A stretch of 64,000 nt of DNA, taken from NCBI GenBank assembly GCA_021307315.1, contig JAJSPD010000012.1, positions 186,001-250,000 on the forward strand, read 5' to 3'. Of the stretch, positions 48,454-61,140 are shown in pieces; within the stretch, counting starts at the first letter, position 1, and the number at the start of each line of letters is the position of its first letter. The notes beneath the pieces were generated by a model that saw nothing but the letters and a program-made list of their open reading frames with translations, made no database searches and had not been told where the DNA came from. Both the position numbers and the translations under genes were made by a program. Origin of the DNA: Bisporella sp. PMI_857 (lineage: Eukaryota > Ascomycota > Leotiomycetes > Helotiales > Helotiaceae).

Positions 48454-49930
48454 TCAGGTTATCAGGTGGGGAATACGGAAATAGTGAGTTATCACACGTG
48501 AAGAGGTTTTCGAGCCCTCAAACCTCAGACCTATGTCAACACCTTTCTGGTCTACAGGCGTTTTGAATGTGCCCACCTCATGGGCAACACCCTCTATATC
48601 AACCTCTTTCGGATTTGGCAGTCCATCACTTGCATGGAGGCTATCCTCCTCAAGGATCGACTTGGCATAAAACTTTTTCAGAAATCTGCATTGAAATATC
48701 ACGCACTTCCACAAGAAGCTCGTGAGCTACTTTTGCACGCTCCATGTAAATGTTACCGCAGCTTCGTGGCCGCCATTCAGACCTAGTGTGACCGAGTTCT
48801 GTTTTTGGAGCGGAGCATTAAATTGAAAAGCAGTCTCGCAAAGCAAGTAGCTTTCTCGAGGTGACGTCGTCCTGAATATGATCCTGATCCACAAAACGCC
48901 TCTAGTTAAACCGTGCTCCAATTTTAAGTATGATATCGAAAGCATGGCCTTTGAGAGTGCAGACTTATATCTAATGACGATCTTGGTAGATTGAGGCTCC
49001 GCACGTGGAGGCGCTATTCGTTGGCGTCTCAGGTATGAGACCTAGGATCTTCCAAAGACCTTAGCAGGAGGACGAAGTGATGATAATATATTGGGTGGTC
49101 TACGATCCCTTTGCCGGTATTTCCCTTGACAATCCCGGAGTTGGACGCAATCCTGGCGAGCCCCAGCGTCCCAGCGGTGAGTATTACATTCTTTTCCTTG
49201 TATACCCTCTCTTGCTTGTCTAGAAGATCATAGCATCGAACCTCGCTAGCGCATTTCCAATCATTCTTGTCGAAGGTTACGTGCCATACGGAGTGGTTGA
49301 GATTGACTGTCAACTCTTCACGGCCTTTAGCGCTCTCGCAAAAGGCGTCTCCAAGCAACTGCCGGCAGTTGAGAAATCCCACCTGGTATCGGCCATTTAG
49401 TCGCATCACTATAATCTAGTGCAATAGGTGTGGGGAGACCTTTCCAGCTTGGTCTGAGTACTTCGCTTAGAAACCTCATCGCTTTCGATTGAAATTCGTT
49501 CAACTGAGGGACATTGGCATTGAAGACTTCCCTTGCAAGTTGATATCCTTCTTCGGGACCCTTCCCGAGTAAGTAGAGTCGACTTTTCTTCGACTTGGCA
49601 TCGAGCTCCTATTCAGCAAGAAGAGGGATTGGGCTGCCCTTAAAAAATGCCTCGCGCGCCTAGGGTCAAAGCCTTGTTGTCTATTGTAAAGTGAACCGGC
49701 CAGTGCGTCATAGTTCTTAATACCAAAAGACTCGCAGATTTGACCAGATATATTACTGAAACTTTCCGATGAGTAGACAATGAGTGGGATATCCAACGTG
49801 AATAGGAAAGAGGATGGATCCCGCTTCGAGGACCAGCACCGAGTTGCCTCAGGTGTAAGAGCACAGCAACTACGCCTCCTCCCATACCCGAGCCAACACG
49901 ATCACATTGTATAAGATGCCCTCGTTACGA
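48454..49930 (-). pseudogene. GMC oxidoreductase relic
   Basis: A decayed FAD-dependent glucose-methanol-choline-type oxidoreductase on the minus strand. Near 49880 the dinucleotide-binding start reads RVGSGMGGGVVAVLLH. Further on come SKKSRLYLLGKGPEEGYQ, and then in a different frame the FAD/substrate block NVILTAGTLGLARIASNSGI and GNTGKGIVDHPIYYH (49029-49409). The C-terminal block DIEGVAHEVGTFKTP (48454-48714) corresponds to the HEVGT signature, again in another register. The blocks are separated by stops and frameshifts, and the order is that of a normal GMC protein, so this is a single broken gene and not a mosaic. The original substrate cannot be told. No start or full splice model is possible. 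Confidence 0.72.
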
Positions 49931-52357
49931 TTATTTTTAAGAAGTTGCTGTGCTACGATACCGTTCTCAAAAACCAGCTTTCAATGTTTCCGGTGCTAAT
50001 CCGGTGGAGATCAAGGCCTATAATATAGTAACTCTTCAAAATATGTCGCAAGCAGCGTTGGATAGAAGGCTGATGCCAGGATGGCTGAAGTGCTATACAA
50101 ATTTCTCCTGGTACACACAGACAGATCTCAATTTCTTTAGGATTTTACAAGAAAAATTCAGAAGCAGAGTCTTAATCACCCCTATTTTGTCTCACTTAAA
50201 TATAAATCATTTAATTCCTCAAGGCAGAGATTGGAACAGAGTATTTGGGGAAGGCGTGAACCAGTACTATTATGCCAATAAGTATTTTTGACTCCTTTTG
50301 CTTCTGACTAATAGTGGACAAGCCCATGCAGACGGCCAAACGCTGGCAGCCTCGAATATTATGAGATGAAAGGAACTCGTTCTTGGGGCACCGGGGGAGT
50401 CACTCGGCATTTGCCTCTACTTTTATACGCAGTTTGAAACCGTATTCCTAAATGCCAGTGGAGCATTAGCAAGAAGAAAATATGGATGTCTTCTCCTGGA
50501 TATATCAAAAATACCACGAAACCAGGGCAAGAATTTTAGGCGCGGGACATGCTTCACATTACTGGAATTGGACCGAACGCTGATTCTTGCCCGCTTTGTC
50601 ATTGCGAATCTCGCTAGATCCAGCGTCTGCTAATATTTGCCTTTTGCTTTTCGACCTTTGAATGTCTCTAGTTGAGAAACAACACCAGTTTTCACAAGCT
50701 TTGTGGTCTTGGTAAAACTACCCATTACAGAATCAGGGGGTTGTATGCTCTAAGACATAAGGAACAGATAACACAGCAGATTGAAGTCAAGCTAAGTGTA
50801 TAACACAATAGTATTGCTCAATACTTTTAATGTTAAATAGTTATGTAGCGATTCGACATGCCAGAGTAACTGGGCTAGCGGTAACCAACGCCAAGGAGGC
50901 TCACGAACTAACCCTTAGAGCGAGTTCATCCTTTCACAAGTCCAATCGATCGCCAGAAATTCTGTACAAATGGAGTTTGGAGATCGAGGAGCTTAGAGCA
51001 ATGGTCATGCTACATTGTCAATCACCAATTGCGATTCTTGATAGATCTGCAACCTATTTCCATGGTACTACTACCGCTCCGTGGTCAGATGTTCTAAAGC
51101 GCCAACCATGGCGGACAAAGATCAATTTATAGCATGACTTCAGAAAGGTCAATTGAGGAACAGCTTGCTTTCCAAGTCAGAAAGAAAAGGTCGGCACCTT
51201 TGGTTTATGCCTCTGTCTCGAGTCCTGTGGTCACAGCCATTGAAAAGCATCCGCAATTGTTTATAATACATATTCAGAATCGCTCAAGACCAACCACAAC
51301 TCGTCATGCAAGGCCATGGAATTGGATAGTATGGTATATCAACGGCCAGTACAATCAGGTAGAAATAGCGATTGAGAGTATGTGATGTTAGACCATTCTT
51401 GTTCCGTCGTTGAAGCACATTCCCTTATAAGAGAGGAATGTAAGGAACTATGTCATGCCATTCCGTGAAGCCCAAGTTGTGACTATATCGTTCTGAGCAA
51501 CAGTTGTATCTGCCAGCTTGGCGCTTCCTAGCAACATCAGATATGGCTTCACCATTGCTTCATGTAAGGTCTCTATTGTACCCAGGAGAGATCCTAGCTG
51601 ACATCAAATTGCCCTTCTCTTCCTATTCTATCTATGTCAGAAAATTCGCATTATCGGAACTGACAATGCCAAAGCAACCCTCCATCACAAAACCTAATCG
51701 CAAGCTACGGTATATCCAGCGGAATGCAGGCGGCTTGATGCAGTTCTGTCACTGTAACTACGATGACTACACACGTGACGCCTTGCATGTCTGCGTTGAC
51801 CTGTCTACACCCATTCGATCCTAAGGAGACCTTAGTCGAACAATACCCTCTGTCGAAGATACGTTCAGAATAGGTTTCTATCTGCAACGCAACCGTCCTG
51901 GACTAGCACACTAAGAAGAAGGTCAACTTACTTATAACTGTAACAAGTCCACCATGGAGTTCTAATATTGATCAAGGTTCATCATGGAAGCTACCCTCAT
52001 GACATACATAGCAGATCATTCGGACGTTATCTGTATGTCTCACTTGAGCGCTCAGATGGCTATAATATAGCTTGGTGCCTCGGCGCCGATGCACGAACGT
52101 AGAGTCAATGCTCACTCTAATAAGATCCGTTCGTATTCATGTAAATGACTCCACCATGCTGGCAAAACAACCACAATGAGGAAGAGTGGATCAAAGCGCT
52201 TTGAGGAGCGTCAAGCACAAATGTGGGGAATCCCTGTCATTGACCTTTCGCATACCTCACCTCACTAAACCATTTCTTGATGATAGAGAAGATAACACCT
52301 AATAATCGGTCACATAGCTTCAAAATGCTTTTCGGATGCTTCTAAGCTCCGAAAGCC
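49931..52357. other. Gene-free stretch between GMC relic and Iks1 gene
   Basis: About 2.4 kb. Open frames at 49950-50291, 50830-51132, 51134-51385 and 51504-51824 (all plus) are longer than the local background, but I recognise no family or motif in them. They may be remnants of other decayed genes. The right end contains the Iks1 promoter. Confidence 0.4.
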
Positions 52358-54581
52358 ATGTCACTAGTGCCGTATTCATCTCGCGAAGGTCGCGAGATTG
52401 TGCTGTGAGCTGCCCTGCTCGATTAAGGGGAGCATTTATGTATTTGAGTAAGCAGCAACTGACCTAGTGCCCAGTCGCCATAATGAAGCAATTGTCATAC
52501 GCGACCCCGATACACAGCAATTGATCCTTCGAAGTGCCGCCAGTGCGTCGCCTACCTTAGCAAGGGCTAATTTGTCGGATTGCCCGACATGCCATCGACC
52601 TTTTCGTGACTCTTCCCCAGAGCGAAATGCCTCTACCCACCAATCCTCGCCCGCCTCCTCCTTTGAATCTTCTTTCATCAGCCCGGAGTATTTTCGCATG
52701 CTACGGAATACCCATGCTTTAGGAAGCCGGGAAGATCCCCCTTCTAGTCCAATTCGAAGGCTTGTTGAGCAGGCGTTTCCTTCGTCGCCTGGTAGTCCAA
52801 GTGGTTCTGTGGCAGATGCAGAATTTGTGGCCAGCACGCCGGCACCACAATCAGGGCATCATATAAGAAAAGAAGCGTTCAGCCCAGATTATTTCCGGAA
52901 ATTTTTTATTGAGGAGAAGGAGCTTGGGCGAGGAGGGAAAGGTGTGGTCTTGTTGGTTAGGCATGAGCTGGACAATGTCGTTCTAGGACACTTTGCGTGT
53001 AAGAGAGTACCTGTAGGAGACGATCATGCGTGGTTGGAGAAAGGTATGCAAGCTTATGAAAACTTGAAGAGCAATAAATGCTAATTCAACTAGTCCTCAT
53101 TGAGGTTCAACTTCTTCAAGGGCTGTCTCACCCAAACCTAGTATCGTACAGACATGTGTGGCTTGAGGATGTACAGCTCAATCGATTTGGCCCTTCGATC
53201 CCATGTGCCTTCATTCTACAGCAGTATTGCAATTCTGGGGACCTACTCCAGTACATTATTGGGCCAGGGCAATCCTTTAGTTCTACGAAAGAGCAGTTGA
53301 AGGAGCGGATACGAAGGAGATCAAAAGGACAAGCGGAGCGTCCGGATCTCAGATCTCATTTCAGAAAATTGGCGTTTGAGGAAATCTATTCCTTCTTCAA
53401 GGATATCACATCCGGCTTGGCACATCTTCACTCATCGAATTACATTCATCGAGATCTGAAACCAAGCAATTGTCTACTTCACAAGGATGGAAATGATTTC
53501 AGGTGCCTAATCAGTGACTTTGGGGAAGTTCAGCCCGAGAACGTGGTTAGGAAATCGACGGGAGCGACTGGCACAATATCTTACTGTGCACCAGAGGTCT
53601 TGAAACAAGATCAGTTTGGACGGTATGGCAACTTCACAGCCAAGTCTGATATCTTTAGTTTGGGGATGATTCTCTACTTCATGTGCTTTGGGCGGTTGCC
53701 GTACAAGAGCGCAAACTCAGAGCATGAAGAGCTTGAAGATATTGATATGTTGAGAGAAGAAATCAGTGGCTGGGCTGGATTCAAGGACGAACGACGAGAG
53801 CGACCTGAACTACCAGGTCCACTATATAATTTTCTAAAACGATTGTTGGCGATCAACCCGGCAGATAGACCAAGCGCCAATGATATTCTCCAAGCTCTAA
53901 GAACAGAAAAGGGTCTAGATGTGCCATCAAGGGCTCGCAATGGAAGTAGCAGTGGACTTACTGGTCGAATTATTCAATCTGTAGATTCCCCAGCTCGACC
54001 TGGAAGCCCTCAGAAAGGTGCATATATGTACAGCAAATATTTGTAACTGACTAACTTTTTTTCTAGAGCCCAAAAGAGTTCGATCAGCAGCTTACATAGA
54101 AGACGCATCTACACTTGAATCCCCTACATCGCCGCCATCTAGCTCTCAGCTCATAATTGAAGCAAATCATACCCGTAGGGTGAATAGCACAAAGATCGCT
54201 CCGGCAATTACGACGCCTTTGCTTATGCCCCCCCCAACAACGGCATGGTCCAGTATCAAGCACAGGATATCTATATATCATCATCAAGTCAGCTCATGGA
54301 TAGCATCAAATCGCCAGGTCCTTCAGCTGGTAGGTAGATTTGTGGTTTTCTTGGCCAAGCTGCTTTCGATCACGAAGCCATGCCTACCTTTTACCACACG
54401 AGAGAGCATCTGGTATCCCCTCATTTCCTTAGCAGCCTTGGAGCTAGCTCTAGGGCCGAAGGTTAATTGGGGCCTGGTAGGCACACTAAGCGGGGTCCAC
54501 GTAGTTGTCGTTGGATGGGCCTTCTGGTGGGGAGGACTCTGTGCTCCAAGGGCTCTTGGAAAATTGGAGCTGGAATGGTGA
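52358..54581 (+). CDS. IKS1: Iks1-type serine/threonine kinase with C-terminal membrane segments
   Basis: A fungal protein kinase related to yeast Iks1, a poorly understood kinase. Four exons (52358-52404, 52475-53043, 53094-54017, 54067-54581) give 684 aa. The splice 52404/52475 restores the family start SLVPYSSREGREIVLRHNE. A short Cys motif (CPTC) is followed by a Ser-rich region. The kinase domain covers about 158-470: glycine loop LGRGGKGVVLLVRH, lysine in FACKRV, a long insert after the hinge, HRDLKPSNCLL (about 323), SDFGEVQPE and YCAPEVL. The C-terminal about 120 residues contain two hydrophobic stretches (LQLVGRFVVFLAKLL and VGTLSGVHVVVVGWAFWWG), consistent with membrane attachment. 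All key catalytic residues are present. Substrates are unknown. Confidence 0.9.
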
Positions 54582-55242
54582 ATGATAAATGATGGAAGGT
54601 AGAACGAAGGGTTACGGTTAATGATTAAATGATAAAGGATAATAGGTGGTGATCTGGAAGCCCGCGGAAAGCCTGCGGAAAGTCTGCCATGTGCATATCC
54701 TGAAGCATGCCTAAGGAGTTTTGGGTGCATTAATAAGGGAAGGTTTATCAGTCGTGCATTTTATGAAAGGTATACCCAAAATAAGCAATAAAAGTATTCA
54801 AAATAACGAAATTTCTAAAATTATTACCGCTGTATCCTGCCGTACGTTGACTCTCACCTTTCCGTTGTTTCATGGCTGGAGATTTTTCATTCGTGTGATG
54901 GATAAATAGGGCTTCTAGTCTGGCCCTTTCAATCAACGTCAGGTTGGTGATTGCTGAGAAAACCCACGACTAAGCTCTTCCGAAGGCTCCATTCAAAGTT
55001 TTAGTAATCATAAACTTCATAGTTATGTATTTGAGGTTCATTAATATTTCCTTGTATTACATTCAGTATTATCCAGCAGTGGAGTTTCATGGTTTCCAAC
55101 CTATCAACACCTCCTAATCTATGATATGTTCAAGCGCCAACGAGGTATCTATCTATATATTCTAAAGTCCTATCCAAACCGTCTATAAACTCCAGCGCTG
55201 CGCAATCTGCATTGAGATATTTTGGATGCCCAACCCTCCGTC
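54582..55242. other. Convergent 3' region
   Basis: Lies between the 3' ends of the Iks1 gene (plus) and the MFS exporter (minus). AT-rich, no coding signal. Confidence 0.45.
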
Positions 55243-56923
55243 CTAATTTCTGCTCGTCTCGTACTTGGACCTCTTCCTCAGCTTTTCTCCGTGCTTGAAG
55301 AACGCCCACGGGACGGGCATCATCGCCAGCGCGATGAACGCAAAGACGCTGCCTGCCCAGTGGATCCCCAGCGCCTGATACATCTGCAACGTGAACAAAG
55401 GAAACGCAGCACCGAGTGCATACCGCAGCAGACCGTTGGCCGCGATGGCCGACGCGGAGATCTCGGCCGGGTATACTTCAACCAGGTATGTCGTGGCGGA
55501 GATGAAGACGCCAAGGGAGCCCATGCCAAAGGGGATCCCTCCTAGCACCGGCACGATCCAGTGCACATCCTTGTGCGGTGCCCATGCGAACCAGAATAGC
55601 CCGATGGGGAGCGCGATGCTGCCCATCATCGCGGCATAGAGCCTGTGTTCTGGTGCTGGTCGACCTTTGACTTTCGCAGCTGCTTTGCGGTATAACGTCG
55701 CGTCGAAGAGGCCGAAGGAAAGGATGGCGATGAAGAATCCGACGAGGATGCCGAGAAAGGTGAGTCCAACCTCTTTCTGGTTGAAGTGGTAGACGAGCAG
55801 GAACACGTAGTTGTAGGACCCGAAGAAGGAGAACATCATGGCAAAGGCGAAGCCCGTGTAGATACTTAGCAAAGCAACGAGCGGCTCGACGAACATCATG
55901 TGGAAGGGGCGGAGGAGCGCGGTGCGGAGCTTGCTAAGTAGTAGATGGGTGTCGCCTTTGGCGTGTGCTTGTGTAAGACCTGCTTTCTTCGCGCGCAGGT
56001 ACAGAATGCGGGAAGCCGATGTCTCCTTCATGAAGAGCGCCATGATGGCGATGGGAGCGGCGATCATCATGATCACCCACATGGAGTATCGCCAGTTGTT
56101 GTGGTACTGGTCGATCACGTATGCACCAGTTAGCGGTCCGAGGGCAGGTCCAAGGAAGGGAGCCATGATATAGAAGAGCGCTGCGCGGCCACCTTCTGTT
56201 TGCATATCCCACAGATCTGCGATAGTACCGGCACCGACTGCTAGAGCGCCAGAGCCACCGATTCCCGCCAGGAACCGGAAGATGGTTAACATGGTGATGT
56301 TTTGCGCGGCGCCGGAGATACCAATGAAGATTAAGAGGAGGGCCATGGTCGTCCAGTATATACAGCGCCGACCGTATAGCTCGGAAATGGGTGCGGTAAT
56401 GATGGGTCCCGCCACGAAGCCGAGAGTATAAAGGGAGAGGGGGAGGAGGGCTACTTCGCGGGAGACGTTGAATTCCAGCATGATATAGGGTATGGCTGGG
56501 ACGTAGACTGAAGTTCCTACGGTACTATTCAATATGTTAGTTTAGCACAGCAGAAGGAATAATGAGAGCATACATAACGAAGCCATATAAAGCTGGGATA
56601 GCTGTATGAAAGACTTTGTTTCCAAAGGACCAGTTCTTGGGATTCCCCGGATCCTCTGGTGAGTCCCAGCCTGAAGATGGTGACTTCTCGTCCTCATGAT
56701 CACTGTCATTTGGTGAGCCAATTCCTTCCTCGGCCTTTTCAAGATCTCTTTCATTTGTGTTCTTGATAGTAGTTGGTATTGGGGCAAGGGGAGAATTCTG
56801 TACGTCGTGGCTCGAGGACAGGTCTTCATTGTCTTGTTTTGATGGATGGCTTTCACTTGAAAAGGATGTCCGGTTTGAAGGCTCAGGATGCTCCTTCTGA
56901 CTTTCTTGATGATTGGCCGACAT
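55243..56923 (-). CDS. MFS drug/polyamine exporter (DHA1 family, 12 spans)
   Basis: A proton-antiport transporter of the DHA1 subfamily (Tpo/Flu1/Caf5-like). Two exons (56923-56574, 56524-55243) join in phase to read GFVITVGTSVYVPAIPYI, giving 543 aa. The cytosolic N-terminus of about 100 residues is Ser/Glu-rich and ends in the family motif DPGNPKNWSF. Motif A-like SELYGRRCIY lies after span 2, and the DHA1 signature block FRFLAGIGGSGALAVGAGTI and GPALGPLTGAYV (motif C-like) follow. Twelve hydrophobic spans can be counted. The open frame upstream of 56923 starts only with TTG, so the ATG at 56923 was chosen. Substrate cannot be inferred; multidrug or polyamine export is typical. Confidence 0.88.
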
Positions 56924-57003
56924 GCTGATACCAAGGATTGTCAAGACACCTCAGTAAGGCAATAAACTTGTGGAATGTTTCTCGAATTGGCGTACGCCTC
57001 ATG

Positions 57004-57029
57004 AAAAAAAAAAAAAAAAAAAAAAAAAA
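57004..57029. repeat. Poly-A run (26 nt)
   Basis: Twenty-six consecutive A upstream of the MFS exporter start. No retroposon remnant is recognisable beside it. Confidence 0.9.
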
Positions 57030-57423
57030 GGTATTATTGATCGTCTGATAACAACAAGAAAGGAGTAATGAAACCTACCTAGGGGATGCTTAAGTACAAA
57101 ATCTCTCGTACAAGAGGACCTCATGGTGCCCACTTGAGCCAGCCCAACACATCATCAGCCGGCTACCATAATAGAGCAGCACGGAGATGACAAAGCGTAT
57201 CTGCGATAGCTGATGGCATTGTTGACCCCCAATTGCTACATTTTTGATGGAGCCGCATCTGATGTACCTCGGCTTGAGGACGGGTGCGCATATGCATATT
57301 TAGAAATTCAGCGTAAAATGGCGAGATAACAACGGCGCAAGGAAGCCAAGCCGATCGGAGAAAAGGTTCAGCCGCATGATGATCATTGATGATGGCACCA
57401 AGGTATGTAAGTAAGAATGATGA

Positions 57424-57429
<6 letters not shown>

Positions 57430-57457
<28 letters not shown>
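57430..57457. repeat. (GT)14 microsatellite
   Basis: An uninterrupted GT dinucleotide tract on the plus strand. A second, shorter AT/GT tract lies about 370 nt downstream. Confidence 0.9.
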
Positions 57458-57458
<1 letters not shown>

Positions 57459-58297
57459 GAGCATCACTAAACAACTCCGAATTTACTTCTCAAATCTAGT
57501 ATTCGCATACTGTACCAGGGGGGGAGAGAGAAGATTTAAGTAATTGTGGTTCATCCCAAGCGAATGCGAGAGATAACATAATACACGCCTTACCGTATCC
57601 ATAATGCCAAGGCGGGTGTGAACATGGGTGTAGGGGTTTGATGTGTATGTGGCTGGTGTGGCTTGATCTGAAAGGCGGAAATGGCTTTGGGAAAAGTGGG
57701 CTGAATGGTCCCACTGTAAGTTAGCCTCGGCACCTACTATTGAAGATTAATGATCCGGCCGAATCACGTGTGTCCCAAGGCGCCGAGTCAACCCGTATTA
57801 TATATATATGTGTGTGTGTGACGGTACAGTGCCTCGAATAATCAGAAGTAAAAATGGCTAGGGATGATCTTCGCCGGTCAAATCAGATAGACACGCATGA
57901 CAACCTGGCATGACATCATAAATAGAAAAAAGATTCCATGACTAATCACCGAGTTGAGCAAGGTAGATGTCCTTTCTCATGCTTTATGTGATTAGTTTGG
58001 TACGGCACAGACTCAAGCATAATTGGAGAGAGAAAGAGAGGCTGATGTACAAGATGAAGCAAGAATTGAAGCAATGTTATCAGCTGGCGAGTTGGTCAAG
58101 GACCCGACATTCCACTCCAGAGAACAAGGCCGAGAGTGGAAGCCGCGCTCTCCTACATTCATCACACTCATGGCATCAGAAATTAACAGAGAAGGTGAAT
58201 TACTCCAAAACCCAGGGGTATACGGCAATCTCCCCACTCCTCATCCTTCCCACCCCTCACGACTACCTGTTACCAGCCAGCTCTTTCATTCATTCAT

Positions 58298-60286
58298 CTA
58301 GTTTCCCTCCTCTTTCTCCTTCAGAACCTCTGTCTCGACATGTGAATCGCGCTTCTCCTTCTCAAGTGGCGACGTGCTACCATGACTATGTAGCAAGGTA
58401 TGAAGGCCAATCTCGCGGTTGATCTCTTCCATGCGCTCAAAGTCCGCTTGCGCAGTCCCTTCGCTGCCGAAAATGACATCCTGTCTTTATTAGTCCCTAA
58501 CTTTAATTCTCAAAAGGCGACGCAGATCATACCATTTCTTCTAAAGTAAGACGCTTAGTCTCAGGCACAAAGAACCATACAAACCCCGCTCCGCCGAAGG
58601 TCAGGAGACCGAAGATGAGGTAAGTTCCGTACGTGATACCAGCAATCATGTCCGGTGTCACCTGTCCCTTGTTATTCTATGACTTGGAGAATGGGAAAGT
58701 AGGGAGAAGTACCTGTCCAACAATGAAATTGTTCATCCAGTTACTACTAGCACCTAACGCAATGCCATACGGACGATTGCTCAGCGGCCAAATCTCAGCA
58801 ACGATAATCCACGCACACGGACCCCATGAGTATCCAAAATGCACGACGAAGAGCCAGACCATGACCACAGCCGCCCAACCAGCGGCATTATGTGTCTCCC
58901 AGCGCCCATCGTTTTTAGCGACGATGACGGCAATGATAATGTGGCAGGTTGCCATGCCTATAGCGCCAATCGCTAGCACTGGTTTACGACCTACCCGATC
59001 GATATACAAGACCGATGGGATAGTGGCAAGGAACATGACGATGCCTACAACGCCTGTTGCTAGTAAGGAGATTGTATTCCCGGACAGCCCAAGGGATGCA
59101 AATATTGTGGGTGCGTAGTAGAGAACGGCGTTGATACCTGTCCATTGTTGGAAGAACATGGTGACTGTGGCAACGGTGACTCTCTTGAACATGGCCTTTG
59201 TGCGAAACAGCGAGCCTATGGCTACAAACTGCAGCTTAAAGGTATTCCAAGCAGTAAGCGCTCGGAGATGTGGCCAATGCTCGGCTATGGTGCGTTTCTC
59301 GAACTCTGATTGTGCTTTGATCTCCAAGAACTCCAGCTCTACCAGTTCATGATCTTGAGGCAAATCTCGAAGCTTTGCCAGGACGGCTCTGGCTTCCGAT
59401 TCGCGATCATGATGGACGAGCCATCTGGGGCTGAATGGCATAAAGAGGATTCCTGCAAACAAGACGACAGCCGGAGCGAGCTGGAGGGAGATTGGAAGAA
59501 GCCAAGCAGCGTCTGTTTGTCCCTCGCCTGTTCCTCCGATGTAGTGGGTGCCATAGTTAATCCAGAAGGATATCATGATACCAAAACAAATCGCTAGTTG
59601 TTGAAGTGCAATCAAGGAGCCACGCACTTCTGGAGGTGCTACCTCGGCATTGTACATTGGTACGATCATGGAAAGTGAACCGACTCCCATTCCACTGTAT
59701 CAAGGTCAGTGTTCAGAGGTAGTTGCCCATGTAGAATACTTACGTGATGAATCGTCCTGCAAGAATAGCATTATGACCAGCATCCCTTGACTAAAGTTAG
59801 CTATCTGTGACCTGGCTAATGAATGTGTACTCACGAAATAGCGGTGGTCTGAATAACTACTCCAACTATGAAGACTGCAGTGGCAATCAAGATTCCGTAC
59901 TTTCTTGAAAGCGCCTCAGCCACGAATCCAGAGAGAAGAGTACCTAGCCAAGCTCCAAGTTCGAGAATGGATGTAAGCCATCCTTTCTTGGATTGATCTT
60001 CCTTCCTGTCATTATCGTAACTCCCCATATGGGCCTTGAACGCAGGCATAGTCAAGACACCCGAGAAGACCCCCTGATTGTAGCCTTGTGAAGTTAGATT
60101 GACAGTTCCTTCCCCTGAAACACGATAGGGCTTACCATAGAGAAGGCCTCCTATACACGCAAACATCGCAATCATAAATACTCTAGAGTTCTTCAAGAGA
60201 GCCTTTGGCCCTGAAGCGCCCATAAGGGCTTGTCGACGCTGGAGCGCTGCATCATAGATGCCTGGCGCAGCATTGGTTGCAACCAT
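58298..60286 (-). CDS. MFS sugar transporter (SP family)
   Basis: A hexose or oligosaccharide proton symporter of the plasma membrane. Six exons (60286-60136, 60084-59835, 59785-59744, 59694-58713, 58661-58533, 58480-58298) give 578 aa, with all phases matching. Span 1 ends GGLLYG joined to YNQGVFSGVLTMPAF, the SP-family start. Exon 3 is only 42 nt and encodes DAGHNAILAGRFI-type sequence before GMGVGSLSMIVPMYNAE. The loop motif MPFSPRWLV matches PESPRWL, DRVGRKPVL is the second-half RxGRR-type motif, and VPETKRLTLEEM closes span 12. The charged C-terminal tail (about 60 residues) ends in LKEKEEGN. Intron 1 (60135-60085) is 51 nt, stop-free and a multiple of three. Substrate specificity is not readable. 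Confidence 0.9.
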
Positions 60287-60926
60287 TTTCTATCAAACAC
60301 AGCTTCTGCTCAACAAGAAGATTTACAGGATTCAAGCACAAAGCTTACAGAAAATCATAAGAGTTGCATTGTGCGAAGATCGGCATTTTAAAGAATGCAC
60401 ATCGAGGTGTCCTAGAAAGCTTACTGGAGCTCCGGATAAATGAACTTACGACGGATAAAGAAGAGGATGCCTGTCTCCCCAGCTACCAGTGAGCAACGCA
60501 GTAACTCCATGACACGAGATCACGATCATCACTATCAGTAGCTGGGAAGCTGCATGCCGTATTCCAGGAGCAATGAAAGATCCCACTGCTGGTCAGACCT
60601 GGATAAAGTACAAACTCCACGGTACGGCAGTTGACAGGCTCAATTGGAGCGCTTGAGCTTCGAACCTGGGGGATCAGCATCCACAGCGATTTGTTTGGCT
60701 CGGCTACACAATATCTCCGCTTCAAGACGTTGGGCCTTTTAGGCTGAATTATAGGACGGGAACGGGTATTCTTAAATGCGTAACTGTGGCTTGTTTGGCG
60801 TTGACGGCTGGATGTTGATGGCTTTCTTTAATCACAAGTCGTTGGTCCGAATTTGTTTCGGGTACCGCGTTCTGATGGTAGTGAATAATAAAGAAAGGTT
60901 CGGTACAGCCATGGGGCGAGATTCGG
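60287..60926. other. Sugar transporter promoter side, no gene seen
   Basis: Short open frames only. Its right end is the left copy of the target duplication of the transposon (60917-60926). Confidence 0.45.
60917..60926 (+). repeat. Target-site duplication, left copy
   Basis: CGAGATTCGG immediately left of the left TIR, identical to the copy at 61786-61795. Confidence 0.75.
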
Positions 60927-61140
60927 GGGTGCGGATACGGATACGCGGGGCGTATATCTTACTTAGCAAAACCCCCATTTCCCTTTTCGGCACTACTACT
61001 CTACCACTCCCAGTACTGAATTGTAACAAACAGAGGGTAGCAAGAGAAATTGCAATATAGCAGGTAAATACACGTATATTATAAAGACACGTGACTGGCA
61101 AATGCAAAGTAATGGTATTGTATTGATATAGAATATAGGC
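60927..61140 (+). repeat. Left terminal inverted repeat
   Basis: Pairs with the reverse complement of 61572-61785. Shared blocks include the tip GTGCGGATACGGATACG, a GGGCGTATAT..TTAC block, TTTCCCTTTTCGGCACTACT, and GTATTGATATAGAATA near the inner end. Confidence 0.8.

Larger units (their letters stand above)
56924..58297. other. Intergenic region rich in simple repeats
   Basis: Promoter and leader of the MFS exporter plus the 3' region of the sugar transporter. It holds an A26 run (57004-57029), a (GT)14 tract (57430-57457) and an AT/GT compound tract (about 57798-57820). The plus-strand open frame 57967-58422 overlaps the last transporter exon and is a shadow. Confidence 0.5.

Noticed and set aside
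57004..57029. Poly-A run as the tail of a retroposon
   Set aside because: No target duplication, SINE-like boxes or reverse-transcriptase remnants next to it; other homopolymers in the region suggest simple slippage.
57967..58422. 151-codon plus-strand open frame
   Set aside because: Antisense to the last exon of the sugar transporter, which encodes a clear SP-family C-terminus.
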